Shown here in pieces: positions 8,734 through 16,046 of a stretch of 43,940 bases of DNA (position 1 is the first letter of the stretch; the number at the start of each line of letters is the position of its first letter). The notes under the pieces are model-generated. The model was not told where the DNA came from, ran no database searches, and saw nothing but the letters and a program-made list of their open reading frames with translations. The DNA lies in contig DATDXQ010000015.1 in NCBI GenBank assembly GCA_036517175.1, forward strand, positions 1-43,940, written 5' to 3'. Source of the stretch: 2-01-FULL-44-17 sp036517175 (lineage in GTDB: Bacteria > Patescibacteriota > Minisyncoccia > 2-02-FULL-40-12 > IGHO2-01-FULL-4-A). Both the position numbers and the translations under genes were made by a program.

Positions 8734-9525
8734 TTAATTAAGAATCACAAAGACACTTAAGCCCAAGCTTAGATCAAATTCTGGTTCAACTAAAACCTCT
8801 TTGAAAAGTCCTAAATTTGACTCTTCAGCCCGTACAACCTTACCTACAAACAAAAACTCTTCCAAACCGTCCAAACCACTGGTAACAACACTATCGCCAA
8901 CCGAGACCTTATCACCAGCAGAAACAAGATCAAGACTAGCAGAATTTTTTAACAGTCCTCTTAGCTCCGCCAAGATTCCGGACTCTTGCGTGCGCACGTT
9001 TATTTTTATTCTCGGATCATCCAAAAGTATTATTCTGGAATAATCACCAAACACTTCATCGACTAAACCTATTAATACATTCCCTGGAGCAACAACTGGC
9101 ATTCGGATTTTTATTTTGTTGCTAATCCCCTTATCTATCAGAGCCGTGGACCCAAGATTGCTTCTCTCTATATTGAAAATTTTAACAACCTCGAGAAGAA
9201 CGTCAGAACGGCTTGCAACCCCTAGCTGTTTTCTTAAAAATTGGTTCTCTTTTTTAATACCATCTGCTTCTGCCAATTCTCCACGCAGTCTGGAATTTTC
9301 TTCCTCGAGATACAACAACCTCTCTACCGAGTCAGCACTAACTAAAAACCTATCTGCGAACCAAGACCACTTTGATAATTTATCGCTAAAAAATGAGTTA
9401 GATTCAAATGTTATTTTATAAAGAAAGTTTGAAATGGCGCCGTTTGTGGCATAAGTATTTACAAAAAAGAGTACTAAAACAAACAAGAAAACCGTAATAT
9501 ATTTTTTATAAAAACCAGTCCTCAT
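8734..9525 (-). CDS. mreC: Rod-shape-determining protein MreC
   Basis: Bitopic scaffold of the elongasome. It has one membrane span at about residues 8-24, then a coiled coil (LLYLEEENSRLRGELAE and onward), then a beta-rich periplasmic region with the typical VIDEVFGDYSRIILLDDP-like stretch. The better start is the ATG at 9525 (MRTGFYKK): GGAGG lies eight bases upstream and the ATG overlaps the mreB stop as ATGA. A TTG at 9549 would add eight residues inside mreB. Length 263 residues, slightly short but normal for small genomes. Confidence 0.9.
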   Translation of the reverse strand: MRTGFYKKYITVFLFVLVLFFVNTYATNGAISNFLYKITFESNSFFSDKLSKWSWFADRFLVSADSVERLLYLEEENSRLRGELAEADGIKKENQFLRKQLGVASRSDVLLEVVKIFNIERSNLGSTALIDKGISNKIKIRMPVVAPGNVLIGLVDEVFGDYSRIILLDDPRIKINVRTQESGILAELRGLLKNSASLDLVSAGDKVSVGDSVVTSGLDGLEEFLFVGKVVRAEESNLGLFKEVLVEPEFDLSLGLSVFVILN

Positions 9526-10574
9526 ATATAAGCCTCCTTTGCCGTCCAAACCAAAACTGATTTCAAAGAATCAAGGTGTTCTAAAACCATGCCGCAGCCT
9601 CGCACCACAGCAGTCATAGGATCATCAACTACTTTGACAGGAAGCTTAGTCTCATGACTTATGAGTTCTGCGAATCCTCTTAGCAATGCTCCACCACCAG
9701 CAAGGAATATACTGCGGTTCAATAAATCTGCTATCAACTCCGGTGGAGTCTCTTCGATAGTACCCCTTATGGCCAAAACTATACTGCGTATCGAGCGATG
9801 CATTGCCTTGCGTATTTCCTCTGAAGTAATGGTAAGCTCTTTAGGAAGTCCTGTAAGAAGATCCCTGCCGCGAACCTGAACTGTCAATTCTTCATCCAGA
9901 GGATAAGCGGAACCGATCGCAAGCTTTATATTATCCGCTGTGGCATCACCTATAAGGACATTGTGCTCTTCGCGCATGTGCTGAGTTATATCTGCTGTAA
10001 GTTTATCTCCGGCAATCCTTAATGAACGAGAAGCAACTACACCACCCATGGAGATTACGGCAACATCTGTGGTGCCTCCGCCTATATCTATTATCAGGTT
10101 AGCAGCTGCATCTTGAACCGGCAGTCTCGCACCTATTGCCGCTGCCATAGGTTCTTCGATAAGAAACACCTGCCTCGCTCCAGCATTATAAGCCGCATCT
10201 TCTACAGCACGCTTTTCAACTTCAGTAACCCCAGCCGGTATACCTATTACCACTCTGGGTCTTGGTATTAGAGAAAAAGATTTTTCCTGAGCTCTATCTA
10301 TAAAATATTTGAGCATCTGTTCTGTAACTTCAAAGTCAGAAACAACACCAGCAACCAAGGGCTTTGAAACAACTATATAACCAGGTGTTCGGCCCACCAT
10401 CTTTCGAGCCTCCTGGCCTATTGCTAAGACCTGCCCTGTCTTTTGGTTAATAGCTACGATAGATGGTTCGTCAATTATTATACCCTTGCCACGAACATAG
10501 ACTAGAGTGTTGGCAGTACCCAGATCTATACCTATATCTTTGGACCAGAAATTGAATAGTTTATCGAACATCAT
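9522..10574 (-). CDS. mreB: Actin-like cell shape protein MreB
   Basis: Forms membrane-associated filaments that guide lateral wall synthesis. The sequence from MMFDKLFNFWSKDIGIDLGTANT shows the phosphate-1 motif DIGIDLGTANT. The phosphate-2 motif IIDIGGGTTDVAVIS and the adenosine motif FLAGGGALLRGF follow in order. About 350 residues from the ATG at 10574, the family norm. The frame stays open upstream to 10745, but that stretch is the hairpin-rich leader and its translation does not resemble MreB, so I exclude it. First gene of the mreB-mreC-mreD-mrdA operon. Confidence 0.96.
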   Translation of the reverse strand: MMFDKLFNFWSKDIGIDLGTANTLVYVRGKGIIIDEPSIVAINQKTGQVLAIGQEARKMVGRTPGYIVVSKPLVAGVVSDFEVTEQMLKYFIDRAQEKSFSLIPRPRVVIGIPAGVTEVEKRAVEDAAYNAGARQVFLIEEPMAAAIGARLPVQDAAANLIIDIGGGTTDVAVISMGGVVASRSLRIAGDKLTADITQHMREEHNVLIGDATADNIKLAIGSAYPLDEELTVQVRGRDLLTGLPKELTITSEEIRKAMHRSIRSIVLAIRGTIEETPPELIADLLNRSIFLAGGGALLRGFAELISHETKLPVKVVDDPMTAVVRGCGMVLEHLDSLKSVLVWTAKEAYI

Positions 10575-10631
10575 GCAGTTAAGATAGCAAAAAGAAATAA
10601 GACCCGCTAGACCTAGAGAAAAAAAATTACA

Positions 10632-10736
10632 TAGCGACACAGTTTTATACCATCGGCTCCGCAAACCCTTTTCCCTGGCGAGCACTCGGGAAAAGGTTTG
10701 CCTCCGCCGAATGATACGCTCGTTTATACTCGCTAT
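10632..10736. repeat. Nested palindrome in the mreB leader
   Basis: Outer arms ATAGCGA (10632-10638) and TCGCTAT (10730-10736) enclose a strong inner hairpin. The inner arms are GCAAACCCTTTTCCC (10661-10675) and GGGAAAAGGTTTGC (10688-10701). It lies 60 to 160 bases upstream of the mreB ATG. No T-run follows, so it is not an ordinary terminator. It may be a 5' leader fold of the mre operon or a small palindromic repeat. Confidence 0.5.
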
Positions 10737-10817
10737 GGTCTTCACCTGTCATTATTGAACAATAAAAATCGCCCCGACAGATTACGTCGTGGCTCAGGGT
10801 TGAGTAAGTCATAAAAA

Positions 10818-10971
10818 GCAGAGCAACATTGTTTTTTAGACATTCCGTCGAACAAATTGATCGGCTAATTTTTGTTATAATATTTCTCAAACAAAAATTA
10901 AATTTGTGAGACGAAATAGCGAAGTCGCCGCTGGAGCGGCGGAGCGGGTCAAAAAGACAGTGTGGCCCTAC
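10818..10971. repeat. Palindromic element, copy A
   Basis: About 154 bp built like copy B at 42584-42738. Outer arms (10818-10837 and 10952-10971) pair imperfectly with two G-U wobbles. Inner arms are TAATTTTTGT (10866-10875) and ACAAAAATTA (10891-10900), enclosing TATAAT (10876-10881) with an extended TG. The shared core has ACGAAATAGC (10911-10920), then a GC hairpin CGCCGC-TGGA-GCGGCG (10926-10941). The arms differ from copy B but the pairing is kept. Function unknown; see findings. Confidence 0.7.
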
Positions 10972-10994
10972 TTTTTTTAATAAATTCGAGAATT

Positions 10995-11046
10995 TATGTG
11001 TGTTTTGCTAGAGGAGCGCATCGTCGCGACCAGCAAAACACACATA
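10995..11046. repeat. 15-bp perfect hairpin at the right side of copy A
   Basis: TATGTGTGTTTTGCT (10995-11009) and its exact complement (11032-11046) around a 22-base loop. A related stem with TTTTGCTAGG recurs near 11847-11883. Together with its flanks it belongs to the long protein-free region 10575-11990. Confidence 0.65.
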
Positions 11047-11073
11047 CGGAGCCGATGGGGGGAATTGGACTCG

Positions 11074-11102
11074 AAAAAGCAAAAACCCAGGATTATCCTG
11101 GG
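11074..11102 (-). terminator. Intrinsic terminator of the putative RNA gene
   Basis: On the minus strand CCCAGGAT, one-base loop, ATCCTGGG, followed by TTTTTGCTTTTT. Perfect 8-bp stem. It marks the 3' end of a minus-strand transcript in a region without a convincing protein gene, and is the best evidence for an RNA gene here. Confidence 0.75.
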
Positions 11103-11425
11103 TATAGTGGGTCGGCGGCGTTGACGTCCACGCCGCCGCCGTTCAGGGTTACAGGTTCTTCAGACCTGCCCCCGAAAAAAACATCATCCTCATGGCCATC
11201 CTTTCGGGTGGCCGCCGCAGCCCTGATAGAACTGCGGCGGAATACAGGGCGCTAGGAGCACCTAGCCGCCGTGGTTTTTTACTAACCGAACCTTCAGCGC
11301 ACCGCGTAATGCGCACGCCCTTGTGCGCAAGCAGCACACCGAAGGTCAAAGAGACGGGACCATACTGGAGGTATTAGCCTGGCCCCGCCAAGTCTGATTC
11401 AACCACTTGAATCAGACTACGCAGG
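11080..11425 (-). ncRNA. Candidate structured non-coding RNA, unidentified
   Basis: About 345 bases ending at the terminator 11074-11102, with a TATAAT box at 11437-11432 just upstream. Stems seen include a 12-bp hairpin at 11391-11418, a 10-bp stem with G-U pairs in the segment GGCGGGGCCA/TGGTCCCGTC, and ACCTTC/GAAGGT around a GC-rich arm. There is also a GNRA-like CCGAAAGG loop near 11200. Interleaved helices (11212-11220 with 11232-11240, and 11221-11225 with 11245-11249) would form a pseudoknot. I looked for tmRNA, RNase P RNA and SRP RNA signatures and did not find them. Either it is a diverged housekeeping RNA or something new. Confidence 0.45.
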
Positions 11426-11527
11426 GTCAAGATTATAAAAAGAACAGATATAAAGTTAGGCACTCCAGTAAACAGCCCCGAAGTATAAAAGGTACTAGTA
11501 CGTTGAGCTGGTTACAAAAACTTTCTT

Positions 11528-11572
11528 CTACTGCAATCTCAGATTTTTGACTGCGACTACGTCAGATTTCAT
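11528..11572 (-). CDS. Possible 14-residue peptide, coupled to the ORF before it
   Basis: Minus-strand ORF reading MKSDVVAVKNLRLQ. A good GAGGAG site lies five bases before its ATG, and the ATG overlaps the stop of the preceding mini-ORF as ATGA, a classic coupling arrangement. It sits in the loop of the inverted repeat 11505-11691. It is too short to judge by composition and has no known family. It may be a chance ORF in a structured RNA. Confidence 0.25.
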   Translation of the reverse strand: MKSDVVAVKNLRLQ

Positions 11573-11631
11573 AAAATCTCCTCGATATAGTCTCTAATAG
11601 TCTCTACTATGTCTCCGGGGATTTTAATCAT
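11569..11631 (-). CDS. Possible 20-residue peptide in the structured region
   Basis: Minus-strand ORF MIKIPGDIVETIRDYIEEIL, an amphipathic-looking acidic peptide. It could start six codons upstream at an in-frame TTG. AAGGAAG lies just before the ATG. A 10-base direct repeat (TAGAGACTAT twice) lies inside it and is in part what creates the ORF. Coupled through ATGA to the 14-residue ORF. Unknown function; may not be translated. Confidence 0.25.
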   Translation of the reverse strand: MIKIPGDIVETIRDYIEEIL

Positions 11632-11734
11632 CTTCCTTGTCTCGTTCAAAAATCAAAGATTTCGCTACGAAAAAATTTTTGTAACCAGCTCTGTTTCGGG
11701 ACTTTTTAATGGAGTCGAGTTGAACTCGACAAAA

Positions 11735-11985
11735 AGTATGGGGCAGTGCCATGGAACACCGCCCCCAGCGTTTTAAGCCGTCCATGAGTGGCCGAGCTAA
11801 GAGATGTCTGACCGAAAGGAAAGCCAGAACATTGTCCTAGCAAAATACCAACAAATCAATGATTTCTGGGCATTTTGCTAGGGGGCGGTTTCTTTAGGGT
11901 TTTAAGCTTTTAGGCCTTTTCCGCGGGTTTTTATATTTTTGCCCGCCCCGTTTTTGTGTTTTAATTATAGCTTTATTTGTACTAA
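11735..11985. other. Structured protein-free segment next to proS
   Basis: Several overlapping stems are visible. CACTGCCCC/GGGGCGGTG lies near 11745-11765, and ACCGCCCCC (about 11757) can pair with GGGGGCGGT (about 11881). CCTAGCAAAAT/ATTTTGCTAGG lies near 11847-11883, and a GCGGG/CCCGC hairpin lies near 11923-11946. Two TATAAT boxes on the minus strand lie at about 11964-11997, just past the proS stop, so a minus-strand transcript could start here and run toward 11074. No convincing protein gene. Confidence 0.4.
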
Positions 11986-11990
11986 TCTAA

Positions 11991-13226
11991 TTATAGCAAA
12001 TTGGCAATAGGTTCGTCAAGTCCTACCATTTTGACCTCTTTCTCAGTTCTTCTTTTCACTTCAACACTCTTTTTTTGTAAGGTCTTCTCACTGACCACCA
12101 ATCTGACAGGACAACCAATCAAATCAGCATCGGCAAACTTCTCTCCGGCAGTTTTATCAGTTCGATCATCATACAAAACGTCAACTCTCTCATGGTACAG
12201 CTTCTCGTATAGTTTTTCCGCAGCTGATTCACTACCAACCATTGAAACAAGGTGCACATGAAACGGAGCTATGGATTCAGGCCAAACAATGCCATTGTCG
12301 TCATTATGCACTTCGACAACCGTTCCCATCAAACGACCTATACCTATGCCGTAAGCACCCGTTATGACATGTTTACTTGCTCCATCTTGATCAACATATT
12401 TAAGATTTACCGCCTTAGAGTATTTATCACCATAGGGAAATATATTGCCGACTTCAATTGATTTAAATTCTTGCACCTTCCCTTTACACTTCGGGCAATT
12501 ATCTCCATCTTTTAATTTTGAGATCTCTAGATTTTCAGCATATTCACATTCTCTGCAGACATAAATAGTATCTTCTCCAACTTCAGAAACGACTTGAAAT
12601 TCATTAGTAGTATTTGCAGTAAAGACACCGCCGCCAGCAAGAGTATAAATAGATTTAAGTCCACAACGGTGGAAAATCTTATGATATGCACCTCTGACTT
12701 CTTCATAGAACTTCCAAAAATCTTCCTCAGAAGAATGAAAACTATACATATCCTTCATCATAAACTCACGTCCTCGAAGAAGGCCTGATTTGGCCCGAGG
12801 TTCATTACGAAATTTAGTCTGTATTTGATATGGTGCAAAAGGCAAATCCTTATACGAACTGACATATCTAGACACAATTGCGGTTAGCATGTCTTCATGC
12901 GACCAACCCAAAACAAAATTAGATTTTTCTTCTTCCTTACCTTTTACCTCGAATCCAACTTCAACGTCCCATCGTCCAGTTGCATCCCAATACTTTTTTT
13001 CAACCAAGGCAGGCATCAATAACTCCGATCCACCGACTCTATCCATTTCCTCTCTTATAATATTATTTATCTTTTGAATAACCCTCCAACCAAGAGGAAG
13101 GTATGTATAAACACCGGCTGAATTCTTATACACAAAACCGGCTCTCTCTAAAAGCCTAGCGTTAACACTTGTTTCATCCTTGGGATTTTCTCTTGTTGTT
13201 TTTGTAAAAAGTTTAGATAATCTCAT
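11991..13226 (-). CDS. proS: Prolyl-tRNA synthetase, short form
   Basis: Class IIa synthetase charging tRNA-Pro. At 411 residues it is far below the roughly 570 of the E. coli type because the editing insertion domain between motifs 2 and 3 is absent. Motif 1 region is GFVYKNSAGVYTYLPLG and motif 2 region is KFRNEPRAKSGLLRGREFMMKD (split here into TKFRNEPRAKSGL and RGREFMMKD). A four-cysteine zinc-ribbon-like loop CRECEY...CPKC (about 225-245) stands in its place. Motif 3 is GAYGIGIGRLMGT, followed by the anticodon domain. Pro-tRNA proofreading may be absent or supplied by a separate protein not seen here. Confidence 0.95.
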   Translation of the reverse strand: MRLSKLFTKTTRENPKDETSVNARLLERAGFVYKNSAGVYTYLPLGWRVIQKINNIIREEMDRVGGSELLMPALVEKKYWDATGRWDVEVGFEVKGKEEEKSNFVLGWSHEDMLTAIVSRYVSSYKDLPFAPYQIQTKFRNEPRAKSGLLRGREFMMKDMYSFHSSEEDFWKFYEEVRGAYHKIFHRCGLKSIYTLAGGGVFTANTTNEFQVVSEVGEDTIYVCRECEYAENLEISKLKDGDNCPKCKGKVQEFKSIEVGNIFPYGDKYSKAVNLKYVDQDGASKHVITGAYGIGIGRLMGTVVEVHNDDNGIVWPESIAPFHVHLVSMVGSESAAEKLYEKLYHERVDVLYDDRTDKTAGEKFADADLIGCPVRLVVSEKTLQKKSVEVKRRTEKEVKMVGLDEPIANLL

Positions 13227-13241
13227 GCTTAATACTTAAAA

Positions 13242-13505
13242 TTATTTTGGACACCTACCATGCGGATGCCAGTATTCAATCCTATTTTTAAAATCATCCT
13301 GGGTTGGCCTTACACCATCAAAAGTAACTGACTTATGCAGTGCGCTACCAATCGGAAGAGTATTACCGCACTTGGCGCAAGCGTGTTCCTTCTCTGTCTT
13401 GAAAACTGGACTCTTCCAAAAACCGCTACTTTTATCCCACCTCGAACGCAGGATACTCTCATCCCCCTCATTTTTGGTATCAATAATTTCTAACTGTTCT
13501 GGCAT
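13242..13505 (-). CDS. Small CxxC protein, unknown function
   Basis: 87-residue soluble protein, not recognised. It has a CAKCGN zinc-knuckle-like motif (about 42-47) and ends in a HPHGRCPK segment, so four possible metal ligands (Cys, Cys, His, Cys) are present. It lies 15 bases before proS and 25 bases after rseP, in the same direction, so it is probably in one operon with them. Acidic and charged N-terminus. Function unknown. Confidence 0.65.
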   Translation of the reverse strand: MPEQLEIIDTKNEGDESILRSRWDKSSGFWKSPVFKTEKEHACAKCGNTLPIGSALHKSVTFDGVRPTQDDFKNRIEYWHPHGRCPK

Positions 13506-13530
13506 GTTTTATAAATTTTAGACAAGTTTA

Positions 13531-14613
13531 TCAGAAAAATTTTAATACATCCTTAGTAGTGACGTATATCATTAGCATTATGAGTAAAGCAAATCCGACT
13601 GAATTGACAATAGCCTCTACTTTTTTTGAAATAGGCCGGCGACGCAATTTTTCAATAACAACAAAGAGTAGCCTGCCACCATCAAGTGCTGGAAATGGAA
13701 TAATATTTAATATAGCTAAGTTAACAGATATAAGCGCTGTGAACTGCATTAAATAAGTGAATCCAATACGTGCCGCCTGGCCTGTAACTACGGCGATGCC
13801 CACAGGTCCCGACAATTCCATACCCGGATTTCCCTTGGTAACTAAGTTTTTTATTATTGTACCATAGCCAACAGCGGTATATGCAGTTATATTGGCAGTG
13901 TCGATTATACCGTGCCATGGAGCCTTATACCAAGGATAGCGAATCACACCCGTACTAGCCAAAGATATACCGACTGCGCCCTCGCCCAACGGAGGATCAG
14001 ATCTAACGTAGATATTCTTTGTATTAATTTGATCACCGTTTTTAATCTCTAAAATAACATCTCGGCCCTTATGCGCCAAAATGGCATCTTGAACTTGTTC
14101 GACTGTTTTTAATTCGAATCGGTGGCCATTTTCAGAAAAAGCAATTATTTCGTCAAGAACCTTAAGGCCTGCCTGCTCTGCGGGACTACCAGGAGCAACT
14201 TGTATAACTTGCACCCGCACATCTTCAGCTTGCATTGCTGAATCACCCTCAATTAAACCAACCCTCAGACCCACACCATTTGCTATAGACAGCAACACAA
14301 CAGCCAAAAGAACATTCATGACAACTCCTGCCACTAGAACGTTCGCTCGAGTACTGGCTTTGGCTGCGGCAAAACTTCTGGGATCATTTGGATTTTGTCC
14401 GTCTTCGCCCATCACTTTTACAAATCCACCAAATGGAATCCAGTTTATGGAATAGGTTGTCTCCCCTTTTTTAAATCCAAAAAGCCTGGGTGGAAACCCG
14501 AATCCAAACTCTTCAACCTTCATTCCTGATTTTTTGGCAACCACAAAATGGCCTAATTCATGCACTAAAACAAGAATGCCTAATACTATGATAAAAATGA
14601 TAAAAGTTAACAT
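13531..14613 (-). CDS. rseP: RIP metalloprotease RseP (site-2 protease)
   Basis: Intramembrane zinc metalloprotease that cuts within membrane helices, for example anti-sigma factors and leftover signal peptides. HELGH (residues 18-22) in the first span supplies the zinc-binding histidines and the catalytic Glu. A PDZ domain follows at about 125-200 (GSPAEQAGLKVLDEI), then ALDGGRLLFV in a late span gives the third zinc ligand. At 360 residues with about four spans it is a single-PDZ form, shorter than E. coli RseP with two PDZ domains. No matching anti-sigma factor gene is visible nearby. Confidence 0.95.
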   Translation of the reverse strand: MLTFIIFIIVLGILVLVHELGHFVVAKKSGMKVEEFGFGFPPRLFGFKKGETTYSINWIPFGGFVKVMGEDGQNPNDPRSFAAAKASTRANVLVAGVVMNVLLAVVLLSIANGVGLRVGLIEGDSAMQAEDVRVQVIQVAPGSPAEQAGLKVLDEIIAFSENGHRFELKTVEQVQDAILAHKGRDVILEIKNGDQINTKNIYVRSDPPLGEGAVGISLASTGVIRYPWYKAPWHGIIDTANITAYTAVGYGTIIKNLVTKGNPGMELSGPVGIAVVTGQAARIGFTYLMQFTALISVNLAILNIIPFPALDGGRLLFVVIEKLRRRPISKKVEAIVNSVGFALLIMLMIYVTTKDVLKFF

Positions 14614-14640
14614 ATTCCAATAATTCTAACAGTAACAAAA

Positions 14641-14665
14641 TAAAAAAACCACACCAATGTGGTTT
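14641..14665 (-). terminator. Terminator overlapping the end of the 14666 gene
   Basis: On the minus strand AAACCACA, four-base loop, TGTGGTTT, then T-run. It starts right at the stop codon of the 206-residue gene and separates it from rseP. Confidence 0.8.
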
Positions 14666-15286
14666 TTACATAACTTCTGGTGGGGTTCCCAATCCAAGAA
14701 ACACACAGGTTTGTTCGATTACAGTATTGGCAAAAGCTGTTTGTTTAACAAATTCTGCAAATGCCTCGTCACCCATAAATAATCTGCATGAAAAATCCAA
14801 TCCGCTGTTCATAGAAATAAGGTTTCTCGGAGAAATAGTAATTGAAGCACTTGATCGAAACTCTGATTCCCAATCATCAAGTTTCTGTTCAAGATACTCT
14901 TTCATTTTTTTAATCTCATCCTTAGTCGGACGAAACGGTATCGTATTCCAATTTAAATTATCAAAATTACACAAAATGAAGTTAACCACCTCCGCGTATT
15001 TCCTGAATGCCGGTATAAACCTTGGTAAAACACCATTGGCCATGGCTGCGATACGCGTTTGGCCAGGTTCAGCTACACCGATAAGCCCATTAAAAAAAGA
15101 AAGCTCACATTTTGCACATATAACAACCATGCAAATTTCAACAAGATTGATGTCGCACCCTTCCCAAGTCAAACTTTTAGCAATTTTACAATAAATCTCC
15201 TTCTGGGATTCTATGGCAGATTCGTCTAGCGTTTTGTCATCAGCTAAATTATTTGAAATGATCACCTGAATCTCTTCCCTAGTCAC
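14666..15286 (-). CDS. Hypothetical protein, 206 residues
   Basis: Not recognised. A soluble, mixed-charge, probably helical protein; no signal peptide and no convincing membrane span. It begins at a GTG (MTREEIQVIISNN) with AGG about ten bases upstream. It contains four cysteines in the middle (CDINLVEICMVVICAKC) and a charged segment DEIKKMKEYLEQKLDDWE suggestive of a helix. It lies between frr and rseP with its own terminator. Homologues would be needed to judge function. Confidence 0.6.
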   Translation of the reverse strand: MTREEIQVIISNNLADDKTLDESAIESQKEIYCKIAKSLTWEGCDINLVEICMVVICAKCELSFFNGLIGVAEPGQTRIAAMANGVLPRFIPAFRKYAEVVNFILCNFDNLNWNTIPFRPTKDEIKKMKEYLEQKLDDWESEFRSSASITISPRNLISMNSGLDFSCRLFMGDEAFAEFVKQTAFANTVIEQTCVFLGLGTPPEVM

Positions 15287-15364
15287 AGAGAAACCTGCAG
15301 TATTTAAGTTAAAAGAACTACCCCAATAGTCCTACTTTTATAGTCAAAAAGCAAATATAAAACT

Positions 15365-15922
15365 CTAACTCATCAGCTCCGCTTCCTTTTTTGCTTCAAG
15401 CTCACCTATTTTTTTATTATAATCATCGATCAATTTTTGCAAATCTTCTTTGGCTTTAAACTTGTCATCTTCTCGTATCTCATGGGCGCGTTCCATAGAC
15501 TGAACCTTGTCAAGGATCTCTTCACGTACACGACGCATTTTAATCTTGGCCTCTTCGCTTTTTTGCTTAAGAAGTTTTACAAATTCCTTGCGACGTTCCT
15601 CTGTGAGAGAAGGTATATTCAACCTTATGGCCTGGCCGTCTACCACGGGACTCAGCCCGAGATCACTTTTGCGGATTGCTCCCTCAATAGCAGGAACGGA
15701 GCTCTTATCCCATGGCTGAATAAGTAGGGATTTTGGTTCAGGTACAGTTATAGTAGATAATTCCTTTATATGCATCTTCTGTCCGTAAACATCTACAACG
15801 ATATCCTCTACCAAAGAAGACGTGGCTCGACCTGTCCTTATTGAAGCTATATCATTTTTGTAAAAATCTAAAACAGCATCAAAGCTTGGTCTTTTTTGTT
15901 TTAGTAATTCTGCTATAGACAT
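15365..15922 (-). CDS. frr: Ribosome recycling factor
   Basis: Splits post-termination ribosomes together with EF-G. At 185 residues it has the standard length and the two-domain pattern: the N-terminal helix, then the small beta domain (VVDVYGQKMHIKELSTITVPEP). The long helices include the SLTEERRKEFVKLLKQKSEEA region and the C-terminal coiled segment. The ATG is at 15922. It is not next to pyrH here, unlike in many bacteria. Confidence 0.97.
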   Translation of the reverse strand: MSIAELLKQKRPSFDAVLDFYKNDIASIRTGRATSSLVEDIVVDVYGQKMHIKELSTITVPEPKSLLIQPWDKSSVPAIEGAIRKSDLGLSPVVDGQAIRLNIPSLTEERRKEFVKLLKQKSEEAKIKMRRVREEILDKVQSMERAHEIREDDKFKAKEDLQKLIDDYNKKIGELEAKKEAELMS

Positions 15923-15978
15923 TGGCTAATAAATCTTATCCGATACAGATCATATCAAAATTAATAAGTATTAGTAGG

Positions 15979-16007
15979 TTGACAAATTTAAATTTATATC
16001 TTAGAAT
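15979..16007 (+). promoter_or_regulatory. Promoter of the orphan gene at 16047
   Basis: TTGACA (15979-15984), 17-base spacer, TAGAAT (16002-16007) on the plus strand. The ATG of the orphan follows about 39 bases downstream, with GAGG in between. Confidence 0.75.
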
Positions 16008-16046
16008 GTACATGATCTTTTAAAGAACCTTATTGAGGTCTTTACG

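Larger units (their letters stand above)
11505..11691. repeat. 16-bp inverted repeat enclosing two tiny ORFs
   Basis: GAGCTGGTTACAAAAA (11505-11520) and its exact complement TTTTTGTAACCAGCTC (11676-11691). The 155-base interior contains two short minus-strand ORFs with ribosome binding sites. The arrangement could be one large RNA hairpin with a translated loop, or a small mobile or leader element. Confidence 0.6.

Noticed and set aside
10575..10745. N-terminal extension of mreB to 10745
   Set aside because: The extra 57 codons come from the palindromic leader, do not match MreB, and the known N-terminus MMFDKLFNFWSKDIGIDLG fits the ATG at 10574.
10645..10890. 81-codon minus-strand ORF before mreB
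   Set aside because: It crosses the palindromes of the leader and copy A and its translation looks random; no ribosome site or promoter.
11041..11430. tmRNA, because of the tRNA-like start GGAGCC and the pseudoknot
   Set aside because: The two ends do not pair as an acceptor stem, there is no GGTTCGANTCC T-arm or CCA end, and no alanine-rich tag ORF. Left as unidentified.
11000..11990. RNase P RNA
   Set aside because: The conserved GAAAGTCC and ACAGAA segments were not found on either strand. A diverged copy cannot be ruled out without a covariance search.
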